DNA of 5,055 bases. Source: Streptosporangiaceae bacterium. GTDB taxonomy: Bacteria; Actinomycetota; Actinomycetes; Streptosporangiales; Streptosporangiaceae. The stretch is from contig JASIJN010000519.1 of the NCBI GenBank assembly GCA_030050125.1, positions 1-5,055 of the forward strand, given 5' to 3'. The notes beneath the pieces are model-generated. The model made no database searches. It saw only the letters and a list, made by a program, of their open reading frames with translations, and was not told the origin of the DNA. Below are positions 1 through 5,055 of the stretch, piece by piece. Numbering within the stretch: position 1 is the first letter of the stretch; the number at the start of each line of letters is the position of its first letter. A program made the position numbers and the translations under genes.

Positions 1-372
1 CAGGGCCGCGCTTGCGCCCGTCCGCGCCGCACTGATGCCCGCGGCCTCCAAACACGCCAAGGGGCGGCCGGTCGCATAGTCGTTCAGAATCAGTACCGCG
101 GACGCGCGCGCGATGCCGCGCTCGTGGTTGCCGGGGAAGCTGGAGATCCACTTGATGCCGACGCGGTCGACGTCGCCGCCGAGGTAGGCGGGCAGCGCGA
201 TCACCCGGCTGTCCGGCTTCTGCGGAAAGCGAAGGAAATAGCTGTCCGGATTGATGCTCTGGCCCGCCTCGTGCAGGAGATAGGTCTTGCGTACGGCCTC
301 GAGGATCCGCTCCGGCCTGGCCTCGAGGATCTCCCGTGCCGCCTCGCCCGAGACCACGTAGAACTCACTCAT
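1..372 (-). CDS. sbnB: 2,3-diaminopropionate biosynthesis dehydrogenase SbnB-like, N-terminal part (runs off window)
   Basis: SbnB-type enzymes belong to the ornithine cyclodeaminase / mu-crystallin family. They oxidise N-(1-amino-1-carboxyl-2-ethyl)-L-glutamate with NAD+, releasing L-2,3-diaminopropionate and 2-oxoglutarate in the cytoplasm. The 124 codons present start at ATG 370-372 and stay open to base 1, so about the first third of a roughly 330-residue protein is seen. Family hallmarks are KWISSFPGNHERGIARAS at about residues 78-95, then LNDYATGRPLACLEA and the SAARTGASAAL stretch leading toward the nucleotide-binding domain. The start is supported by GGGAAGAG at 377-384 on the minus strand, a few bases upstream. 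Third codon positions are nearly all G or C. The gene follows sbnA by 57 bases on the same strand, so the two are probably one operon. Family assignment is by recognition of motifs; the exact product context is inference. Confidence 0.9.
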   Translation of the reverse strand, partial: MSEFYVVSGEAAREILEARPERILEAVRKTYLLHEAGQSINPDSYFLRFPQKPDSRVIALPAYLGGDVDRVGIKWISSFPGNHERGIARASAVLILNDYATGRPLACLEAAGISAARTGASAAL

Positions 373-376
373 CGCA

Positions 377-384
377 CTCTTCCC
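377..384 (-). promoter_or_regulatory. Ribosome binding site of sbnB-like gene
   Basis: GGGAAGAG on the minus strand lies 4 bases ahead of ATG 370-372, with its GGGAAG part 6 bases from the start. It fixes the start codon of the sbnB-like gene, and it means the gene has its own initiation signal within the 57-base gap after sbnA. Confidence 0.6.
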
Positions 385-429
385 GTGAAGCTAGTCGAAG
401 ACAGTCAACGGCAGTTGAAGGCAGTCGGT

Positions 430-1381
430 TCAGGACAGGAAAAGATCTGGATATCGGCTCCCGGCCCACGCATCGTCGTAGATCGTCTCGAGGTAGCGAT
501 CGCCGAGGTCGGGGGAGATGGCCACTACCCTGCTGCCGGTCTTGAAGACCGGGGCGAGGCGGCGGACCCCGGCCAGCACCGTTCCCGTGGATCCGCCGGC
601 CAGCAGTCCGTACTCGCGTGCAAGGTGGCGGCACATGGCGACAGTGTCGTCCTCGGCCACGATCGCCTTCTCCAGGTTCGGGTCGTCGCAGAACAGTTCG
701 GGGACGCGGCTGACCCCGAGACCGGGGATGGCCCGCGGGGCGGGAGGGCCGCCGAAGAACACCGAACCGACCGCGTCGACCGCGACGATGCGCGTGCCGG
801 GGCAGTGCTTGGTGAAGTAGCGCAGGCAGCCCATGAGCGTGCCAGTGGTCCCGGCGCCGACAGCGAGCACGTCGATCTCGCCGACCGCCCGGTGGATACC
901 CGCGGCCGTGCGGTCTCGGTGCGCGACGACCGAGGCTTCGTTCGCATACTGATTGGGCCAGTGCAGAAATTGGTCGGCCGCGAGCCGCCTGGCGATGTAA
1001 TCGAGCCTGCTCTGCAGGTATCCACCGGCGGCATCGCGGTCGGTGATGACGACGACCTGCGCCCCGAGTGCCTGCATGGCCAGGATGGACGCGCGGTTGG
1101 CGTTAGGATCGGTCACGACGGGTGAGTTCGTACCCGCGGCGAGCACAGGTGGCGGCGAGCGCGATGCCCAGGTTGCCCGATGACGACTCGATCACCCGCC
1201 CCGGGGCCGAAAGGCCTCGCGCCTCGAGATCGTCGAGCAGCGCCACCGCCGTCTTCAGCTTGATGGAACCGGTGGGGTTGAGCCCCTCCAGTTTGAGGAG
1301 TACCTCGACGCCCGGAACCAGGCCGGGCAGTTCGAGAAACGTGTCTTCCCGAATGACATCGTAGACGTTTCTGTATATCAA
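430..1381 (-). pseudogene. sbnA: N-(2-amino-2-carboxyethyl)-L-glutamate synthase SbnA-like, interrupted by a one-base frameshift
   Basis: SbnA is a PLP-dependent, cysteine-synthase-like enzyme that joins O-phospho-L-serine and L-glutamate, the first step to L-Dap. The gene reads in two frames. Bases 1103-1381 give the N-terminus, starting IYRNVYDVI, with the PLP lysine in NPTGSIKLKT (Lys41) and the substrate loop SSSGNLG (66-72). This part ends at a stop after GYELTRRDRS. Bases 430 to about 1119 give the rest: VVTDPNANRAS, the PLP phosphate loop GAGTTGTLMG, and the end at TGA 430-432. Removing one base of the GGG at 1120-1122 joins them as YELT-VVTDPN, which fits the family, and gives about 316 residues, close to normal length. 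All else appears intact. The start is TTG 1379-1381 with AAGGG six bases upstream. It may be a true pseudogene, a recent mutation, or a sequencing error. Confidence 0.87.
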
Positions 1382-1387
1382 AGTTCA

Positions 1388-1392
1388 CCCTT
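1388..1392 (-). promoter_or_regulatory. Ribosome binding site deciding a TTG start for sbnA
   Basis: AAGGG on the minus strand lies six bases ahead of TTG 1379-1381. No in-frame ATG or GTG lies at the position where the family's conserved N-terminus (IYxxV) begins. A nearby GTG at 1386-1388 is out of frame. The rare TTG start is therefore the best choice. Confidence 0.6.
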
Positions 1393-1517
1393 ACTGAGTT
1401 CGCCTTCCGGTCCAGCGTCACACCGGCGTGCCAATCGCCTTATTCGATTCCCCATTGCGCCCCCGCCCAGGCCCGGCCATGCTATTAATGAGAACTCAAG
1501 TCTTAGAGGCTGGCCAG

Positions 1518-1538
1518 GCCTTCTAGCTGCGAGAAGGC
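1518..1538. repeat. Perfect 7-base inverted repeat with 7-base loop
   Basis: GCCTTCT (1518-1524) and AGAAGGC (1532-1538) are exact reverse complements around the loop AGCTGCG. A further GGCT/AGCC pairing at 1508-1511 and 1539-1542 could extend the stem across a bulge. There is no T-tract, so it is not a classical terminator. It lies about 135 bases upstream of sbnA. It could be an operator, an mRNA structure or chance. Confidence 0.4.
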
Positions 1539-2089
1539 AGCCCTTGACCTCCCGGAACTGGGTTTCGGGTAACTGGCAGATCCCGGCGAGGCAATGGATC
1601 CAAACGCCGGGCTCCGCCGGTTGGGCGCGCTCATGCAGCGTACAACCGCGCTGCGCACCCCGCAACGAATCCTTGATCGAGCCATCCCAGACATCTGTTT
1701 CGGTGCACGTCCTGGGGGCGCGCTCCCTGAAGTCACGGTATTGCCTCTTGACCCGTACCTCTCCATTCGGGCAGCATGATGGAGGCTCGACGACAGCGAG
1801 GTTGAATCCATGCTTACTCGACGTTACCCTCCGTTTCATCTCACCATCAGCGTATGCGACTCCTCTGATCATTGCATCAGGCCACATAGCCTTCTGTTCC
1901 ATTCGGACAACGCCCAGGCGTCCATGAGATCCAACTCGGGATAGTCCTGCGCTCAAGTCGTCCCCGATGAACAGGCGCAACGCCGCTCCAGAACCCGCCG
2001 CTCCACGTCGATCTTGGAGAACCACCAGCGGCCTCGTGAACCAGCGCGATCGACTTTCCCGGGCCGACCTGCAGGGGCACGACTTTTCG

Positions 2090-2108
2090 TCAGGACTGGA
2101 AGTCCTGA
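2090..2108. repeat. Perfect 8-base inverted repeat with 3-base loop
   Basis: TCAGGACT (2090-2097) and AGTCCTGA (2101-2108) pair exactly around GGA. It sits about 100 bases upstream of the small ORF start, within the likely promoter or leader of the rightward operon. A tight stem of this kind could be a leader hairpin or an operator for a dimeric regulator. No T-run follows, so a simple terminator is unlikely. Function is inference. Confidence 0.5.
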
Positions 2109-2135
2109 AGGCGAGAGTGCTCATCTGCTCTGCCG

Positions 2136-2163
2136 ACGGCTGTCCAGCAACGGCTGTCCAGCA
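2136..2163. repeat. Tandem duplication of a 14-base unit
   Basis: The unit ACGGCTGTCCAGCA occurs twice, back to back and without mismatch (2136-2149 and 2150-2163). It lies 47 bases upstream of the small ORF start. Such a pair can bind a regulator in tandem or can simply be a replication-slippage product. The second copy runs into the left arm of the CATGAGT inverted repeat. Confidence 0.7.
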
Positions 2164-2198
2164 TGAGTCTGCCGGATGGCTTACTCCCAGAACTCATG
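2162..2198 (+). promoter_or_regulatory. Inverted repeat abutting the ribosome binding site of the small ORF
   Basis: CATGAGT (2162-2168) pairs exactly with ACTCATG (2192-2198) across 23 bases. The right arm ends on the first G of the GAGGAGG ribosome binding site, so an mRNA stem here would partly limit ribosome access. The right arm also lies in the self-complementary CTCATGAG (2193-2200). Seven bases can pair by chance, so a regulatory role is only possible. Confidence 0.3.
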
Positions 2199-2204
2199 AG
2201 GAGG
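2198..2204 (+). promoter_or_regulatory. Strong ribosome binding site for the 34-residue ORF
   Basis: GAGGAGG is a near-perfect complement to the 3' end of 16S rRNA and lies five bases before ATG 2210-2212. It is the strongest such site in the window. It is the main reason to believe that the short ORF is translated and that its start is ATG 2210 rather than an upstream codon of the longer open frame. Confidence 0.75.
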
Positions 2205-2209
2205 CGCAC

Positions 2210-2314
2210 ATGTCCGCTGACCGGCCCAGGTGCGCTCGGCACGGCACCGTCCATTCCTGGTTCGAGCCCTTAGCTGCGTACAGCGACGCCGTCGCCGTGG
2301 AAAGCGGGGACTGA
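2210..2314 (+). CDS. Small 34-residue protein coupled to the ATP-grasp ligase (possible precursor or leader peptide)
   Basis: I do not recognise this peptide. It runs from MSADRPRCARHG through VHSWFEPLAAYSD to AVAVESGD. The N-terminal third is basic (three Arg, one Cys, one His); the rest is acidic, with Trp17, Phe18, Tyr24 and C-terminal Asp34. There is no signal peptide and no membrane segment. Translation is supported by GAGGAGG at five bases' spacing. Its TGA (2312-2314) is four bases before the ATG of the ATP-grasp gene, so the two are almost certainly co-transcribed and probably translationally coupled. Some ATP-grasp ligases act on ribosomal peptides encoded next to them, such as graspetide precursors and the pheganomycin peptide. 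By that analogy this may be a substrate, but it shows no clear core motif. It could instead be a coupling leader ORF or an accessory subunit. Confidence 0.6.
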   Translation: MSADRPRCARHGTVHSWFEPLAAYSDAVAVESGD

Positions 2315-2318
2315 GGCG

Positions 2319-3569
2319 ATGGCCAGCAAACCAACGCTCCTCGTCGTCTACGACATCGGCAGCCTAGGCCCGACCCGCCTCGCCGAGGCGGCACAGCAGA
2401 ACGACTGCGACCTGGTGTTCCTGGCCGCCGCGACGGACCATGTCCGCGAGATCTTCCCGGTTCTGGACATGGTCGGCACCGTACTCGACACCTCCAGCCT
2501 CGCGCCCGACGACCTTCTGCGCAGCCTGAGCGCGCTGCGCCCAGCGGGGATCGTGACGTTCAGCGAAAATCAGATCGCGACCACGGTGCGCCTGGCCGAG
2601 TCGCTCGGCCTTCCCTACCACCAGTCGGCCGACCTGGAGGCGATCACACACAAGGACCGACAACGCGAGCGTCTGTCCGAGTCGGGGGTCGAGCAGATCC
2701 GGTTCTTCACCCTCACCACACCGGAGCAGGCCGACGAAGCGATCGCGCACGTCGGGCTTCCTGCGATCTTCAAGCCGGTCGTCGGCACGTCCAGCCGGAA
2801 CACCACCGAGGTGGCGACCCCTGACCAATGCCGGGACGTGCTCGCAGCCGTGTTCAGCCGCGACGGTGCCCGGCCCGCGGAGACCGCGGTGATCCTCGAG
2901 GAGGTGCTCGTCGGCCGTCCCGTGCCCGCTCCGTGGGGCGACTACATGGCCGTCAACTGCGTCGCGACCAACGACGACGTCCTCCCGGTGTTCGCCACCA
3001 GCAAGTTCGCCCTAGCCCAGCCGTTCCGCGCGCGCGGCGGCTACGGCGAGCGCTCCATCGTGCCGGACGCCGAACTCCAGGCGGTGCGGGAACTGGCGTG
3101 CCGGGCCGTGCGCGCCGTGGGGGCACACGGCATCGCGGATGTGGAGATCAAGCTCACGCCGTCCGGGCCGCGCGTCATCGAGGTCAACGGCCGCCTCGGA
3201 GCCTGGGTCGACGACCTAGCAGTCCGTTCCCAGACGAGCGACCCCGCACAGATCGCGGTCCGCGTCGCGCTGGGACGCCCCGTCGAGGCCCCTGTCGACC
3301 AGAAGAGCGGCCCGATCGCCTTCCACTACCTGGTCCTCCCGCCGGTAGCGGCCCGCCGGGTGCGGGCGATCCGCGACGTACAGGCGCTGCGCCGCCTGCC
3401 GAACGTGGACCGCGTCTCCATTCTGGCCGAACCGGGCGCGCGCGTGGACTGGCAGCTCGGCACTATCAGCAACGTCGCGGCCGTGACCGGCACCACCCGC
3501 ACCCACGAGGAACTGGCCGAGACCGTGTCCGCGGTAGAGGGCACCGATTGGATCGACTATGACCGCTGA
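2319..3569 (+). CDS. ATP-grasp ligase, L-amino-acid-ligase type
   Basis: ATP-grasp ligases activate a carboxylate as an acyl-phosphate and join it to an amine, here probably forming a peptide bond in the cytoplasm. The 416 residues show an N-terminal preATP-grasp region (LLVVYDIGSLGPTRLAEAA; IVTFSEN near 78-84), the first nucleotide lysine in THKDRQRERL (about Lys112), the second in FKPVVGTSSRNT (about Lys152), and the adenine-linker acidic pair ILEEVLVG (194-195). The metal site is DVEIKL (274-279) and EVNGR (288-292). The C-terminal part from about 331 (IAFHYLVLPP) resembles the C-terminal domain of L-amino-acid ligases. All key residues are present, so it looks functional. ATG 2319 follows the small ORF by four bases; GGGGA at 2306-2310 is a fair ribosome binding site. 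Beside sbnA/sbnB it may ligate L-Dap or a Dap derivative, as DdaF does in dapdiamide synthesis. Substrate is inference. Confidence 0.9.
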   Translation: MASKPTLLVVYDIGSLGPTRLAEAAQQNDCDLVFLAAATDHVREIFPVLDMVGTVLDTSSLAPDDLLRSLSALRPAGIVTFSENQIATTVRLAESLGLPYHQSADLEAITHKDRQRERLSESGVEQIRFFTLTTPEQADEAIAHVGLPAIFKPVVGTSSRNTTEVATPDQCRDVLAAVFSRDGARPAETAVILEEVLVGRPVPAPWGDYMAVNCVATNDDVLPVFATSKFALAQPFRARGGYGERSIVPDAELQAVRELACRAVRAVGAHGIADVEIKLTPSGPRVIEVNGRLGAWVDDLAVRSQTSDPAQIAVRVALGRPVEAPVDQKSGPIAFHYLVLPPVAARRVRAIRDVQALRRLPNVDRVSILAEPGARVDWQLGTISNVAAVTGTTRTHEELAETVSAVEGTDWIDYDR

Positions 3570-3702
3570 CTCCCTTTCCCTGGCGATCTTCGCTCTCGAC
3601 GCCGCCGCCGCCAGGCTGCGGCGGCTAGTCCGTAGTTCCCCCAGCGATCCGTGCGTTGGACCGTTTACCTGGGCTTTCGTGATGTACGGGCCGGGGTGCT
3701 GA
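3559..3702 (+). pseudogene. 5' fragment of a third operon gene, probably cut by an insertion sequence
   Basis: ATG 3559-3561 lies inside the end of the ATP-grasp gene and overlaps it by 11 bases, in the ATGACCGCTGA arrangement typical of translationally coupled actinomycete genes. The frame reads MTADSLSLAIFALDAAAARL, then RRLVRSS, and stops at TGA 3700-3702 after only 47 residues. The first 24 or so codons have the strong third-position G/C bias of the neighbours and could form an amphipathic helix. After about 3630 the sequence changes character and is likely insertion-sequence DNA. I infer that a longer gene once followed the ligase gene. The family cannot be told from so short a piece; a short non-coding ORF is the alternative. 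Confidence 0.4.
3604..3625. repeat. GC-rich 8-base stem-loop after the ATP-grasp gene
   Basis: GCCGCCGC (3604-3611) and GCGGCGGC (3618-3625) pair exactly around CAGGCT, 35 bases after the ATP-grasp stop. No T-run follows (TAGTCCGTAGTT). It might serve as a factor-assisted terminator, as many actinomycete hairpins do. It may equally be a by-product of Ala and Arg codons in the overlapping truncated frame. Confidence 0.4.
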
Positions 3703-3722
3703 CTACGCCGGTGCTGGCTACG
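3695..3722. repeat. 13-base imperfect direct repeat across the transposase stop
   Basis: GGTGCTGACTACG (3695-3707) and GGTGCTGGCTACG (3710-3722) differ at one base and are separated by two. The second copy contains the transposase stop codon. This is probably a small slippage duplication at the 3' end of the insertion-sequence gene, with no known role. Confidence 0.5.
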
Positions 3723-5055
3723 TGATCCCGAGGCGGTGGCTGACGCCGAGCAAATCGAAGGCTTGTCGCTGGAGGGCGGTAGGTGTGGTGACGAGCCGGA
3801 AGCTGGGCAGTGCGGGGTCGGCGGGGGTGATGGTGTTCAGGCAGATGGTGCCGAGGTCGGCGAGCAGGGTGGCGAAGCTGTGCACCGGGAGGTCGCCGGG
3901 GGTTTGCCTGGTGGCGGCCTTAGCCAGCGCGCGGGGGGAGCGGGCGGCGGGGGCGACCGGGCTGGGCCGGGCGGCGGAGGCGGTTTGCTTGTCATCATCA
4001 GTGAACAGCACAGGCGCGAGGCGGCGCTGCATGTGCCAGCTGATGTAGTACGACAGCATCCGCAAGAACACGTGCGCCCGGACCCGGTCCTCGGTGCGGT
4101 GGCGGATGGGCCGGATGCCCAGGTTTGTGCTGAAGGCGCGGAAGGCCCGCTCGACCTGGGCCAGGGCCTTGCAGGAGGAGACGACCTCCGGGCTGTCGAG
4201 ATCGGCGGGCCCGACGCTGGTGCGCAGGACGTAGATGCCGTCGAGCTTTGCCTCGGCAGCGATGGAGTCCTGGTCGCGGGCGTACCGGATGCTGTCGCTG
4301 GTGATCTCGACGGTGAAGTGCCTGGCGACCTTGCGCCGGCTGAGGACCCTGTCGGCGCGTACGGCGATCTTGTCCTTGCCGCGAAGCGGCGCGCGGGCCC
4401 GCGCGCAGGCCGCTGCTATTTTCTCCAGGTCAGCCTCGGCGGCCGCGAGGAGGCTTTCCCGTTTGCGGGCGCGTCCGGTTTCCAGGAACGGGTTCATGCA
4501 GGCGACCAGCCGCTCGCCGGGGAAGTCCGGGGAGGTGATCTCGGCCAGGTCCTGGGTGTCGAACAAGGTCAGCTGCAGGTCTCCGCCACGGACCAGCTTC
4601 TTGACCTGCGGGGCGCGCAGCGCGGTGATCCAGTCCAGGCCCGCGGGCCGGACATCCTCGCGCAGCCGCGCCGCGGTCAGCATGCCCCGGTCCCCGACCA
4701 GCACCACCTTCGCGATCCCGAACCGGTCCTTGAGCTTCTGGACCTGGCTGGCCACGGTGGCGGGGTCGCCGGTGTTGCCGGCGAATACCTCGATCGCGAC
4801 CGGGACGCCGTCTTTGCTGGCCAGCAGCCCGTAGACGATCTGCAGCCGGCCCCGGACCCCGTCCTTTGGGTGGCCGATCGCGCCCAGCGGGCAGGTCCGC
4901 CCCTCGAACGCGGCCGAGGACACGTCATACAGCACCAGGGTGCCGCCGGCCAGGTGCTTCGCGGCCAGCGCGTCCTGGATGGCGTCCTGCCGGCCGGCCA
5001 GGTAGTCCATCGCCGCATACAGGTCATCCTCATCGCAGCCGCCCACGCCCAGGAC
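3718..5055 (-). CDS. IS1634-like (IS4 superfamily) DDE transposase, N-terminus outside window
   Basis: The protein cuts and joins insertion-sequence ends using an RNase H-like DDE core. About 445 residues are visible and the frame stays open to base 5055; family members run to about 550, so roughly the first 100 residues are missing. Counting from the GTG at 5044-5046, the first catalytic Asp is in LVLYDVSSAAFEG (about 41) and the second in VVLVGDRGML (about 119), both preceded by hydrophobic beta strands. The Glu is in QVERAFRAF (about 299), followed by the family-typical IRPIRHRTEDRVRAHVFLRML. Between the Asp residues, GRLQIVYGLL and VFAGNTGDP are also family signatures. The C-terminus is intact, ending RLGIT at TAG 3718-3720. 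A Pro/Ala-rich linker follows the core at about 355-380. There is no internal stop or frameshift, so it may still be active. Confidence 0.9.
   Translation of the reverse strand, partial: VLGVGGCDEDDLYAAMDYLAGRQDAIQDALAAKHLAGGTLVLYDVSSAAFEGRTCPLGAIGHPKDGVRGRLQIVYGLLASKDGVPVAIEVFAGNTGDPATVASQVQKLKDRFGIAKVVLVGDRGMLTAARLREDVRPAGLDWITALRAPQVKKLVRGGDLQLTLFDTQDLAEITSPDFPGERLVACMNPFLETGRARKRESLLAAAEADLEKIAAACARARAPLRGKDKIAVRADRVLSRRKVARHFTVEITSDSIRYARDQDSIAAEAKLDGIYVLRTSVGPADLDSPEVVSSCKALAQVERAFRAFSTNLGIRPIRHRTEDRVRAHVFLRMLSYYISWHMQRRLAPVLFTDDDKQTASAARPSPVAPAARSPRALAKAATRQTPGDLPVHSFATLLADLGTICLNTITPADPALPSFRLVTTPTALQRQAFDLLGVSHRLGIT

Larger units (their letters stand above)
1382..2209. other. 828-base divergent intergenic region, no recognisable gene
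   Basis: This stretch separates the leftward sbnA start from the rightward small ORF. Open frames exist on both strands, the longest at 1378-2124 on the minus strand (248 codons), but none gives a protein I recognise. In that frame a hand count of the first 60 codons finds about 41 ending in G or C, no higher than at positions one and two, whereas the neighbouring genes end almost every codon in G or C. It also uses TTA, ATA, AGA and CTA codons. I read it as non-coding or as decayed foreign DNA. It must contain the promoters for both directions, but I found no convincing -35/-10 pair. Several inverted repeats and one tandem repeat within it are listed separately. Confidence 0.6.
3630..5055 (-). 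mobile_element. IS1634-like insertion sequence, one end only
   Basis: The transposase at 3718-5055 marks an insertion sequence whose upstream end lies beyond the window. The near end must fall between the ATP-grasp stop (3569) and the transposase stop. The GGGGGAACTACGG segment on the minus strand near 3632-3644 is a candidate terminus, but an inverted repeat cannot be checked without the other end, so 3630 is an estimate. The element points toward the ligase operon and seems to have entered the gene that follows it. Confidence 0.55.

Noticed and set aside
124..1125. Plus-strand open frame of 333 codons
   Set aside because: It is antisense to the sbnB and sbnA genes, whose minus-strand frames carry clear family motifs. 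Its Asp/Gly/Val/Arg-rich translation is typical of an antisense shadow in high-GC DNA.
1103..1146. Programmed ribosomal frameshift or reinitiation making SbnA from two frames
   Set aside because: No slippery heptamer or obvious downstream structure is seen, the GTG start of the second frame falls within conserved sequence, and SbnA homologues are single-frame. An indel is simpler.
1748..1780. TTGACC followed by CATGAT as a promoter
   Set aside because: The spacing is about 21 bases, too long for a standard housekeeping promoter, and it lies more than 400 bases from the nearest rightward start.
1544..1927. Plus-strand open frame of 127 codons in the intergenic region
   Set aside because: No recognisable family, no clear ribosome binding site noted and no third-position bias. 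It overlaps an equally unbiased frame on the other strand.
2090..2108. Part of a tRNA or a classical intrinsic terminator
   Set aside because: There is no cloverleaf context around the stem and no T-run after it.
2828..3562. Plus-strand open frame of 244 codons inside the ligase gene
   Set aside because: It is an Arg/Gly/Pro-rich alternate-frame shadow of the ATP-grasp gene, which has all its catalytic residues in the main frame.
4235..4834. Plus-strand open frame of 199 codons opposite the transposase
   Set aside because: It is an antisense shadow with Ser/Arg/Ala-rich low-complexity content; the minus strand has the DDE transposase motifs.

Overview
The window looks like high-GC actinomycete DNA, probably Streptomyces or a relative. 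The recognised genes have strongly G/C-biased third codon positions, purine-rich ribosome binding sites and one likely TTG start. No rRNA, tRNA or CRISPR array is visible. The genus is an inference.

Left part (1-1381, minus strand): two genes for making L-2,3-diaminopropionate (L-Dap), a non-proteinogenic building block of natural products. The sbnA-type gene, a PLP enzyme that makes N-(1-amino-1-carboxyl-2-ethyl)-glutamate, is complete in length but carries a one-base frameshift near 1120-1122. Downstream of it is the 5' part of an sbnB-type dehydrogenase gene, which runs off the window edge. Together they would turn O-phosphoserine and glutamate into L-Dap.

Middle (1382-2209): an 828-base divergent intergenic region with mixed codon-position composition and no recognisable gene. 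It holds several perfect inverted repeats and a 14-base tandem duplication, mostly close to the rightward gene start.

Right operon (2210 to about 3630, plus strand): a 34-codon ORF with a strong ribosome binding site, four bases ahead of a 416-residue ATP-grasp ligase related to L-amino-acid ligases. The start of a third gene overlaps the end of the ligase gene and seems to be cut off. An ATP-grasp ligase next to an L-Dap pathway suggests a Dap-containing peptide (dapdiamide is a known precedent). The coupled small ORF raises the alternative that the ligase acts on a ribosomal peptide.

Far right (about 3630-5055, minus strand): an IS1634-like DDE transposase, truncated at its N-terminus by the window edge, points toward the operon. 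Its insertion probably ended the third gene of the ligase operon. A frameshifted sbnA beside an insertion sequence suggests a biosynthetic locus that may be decaying, unless the frameshift is a sequencing error.
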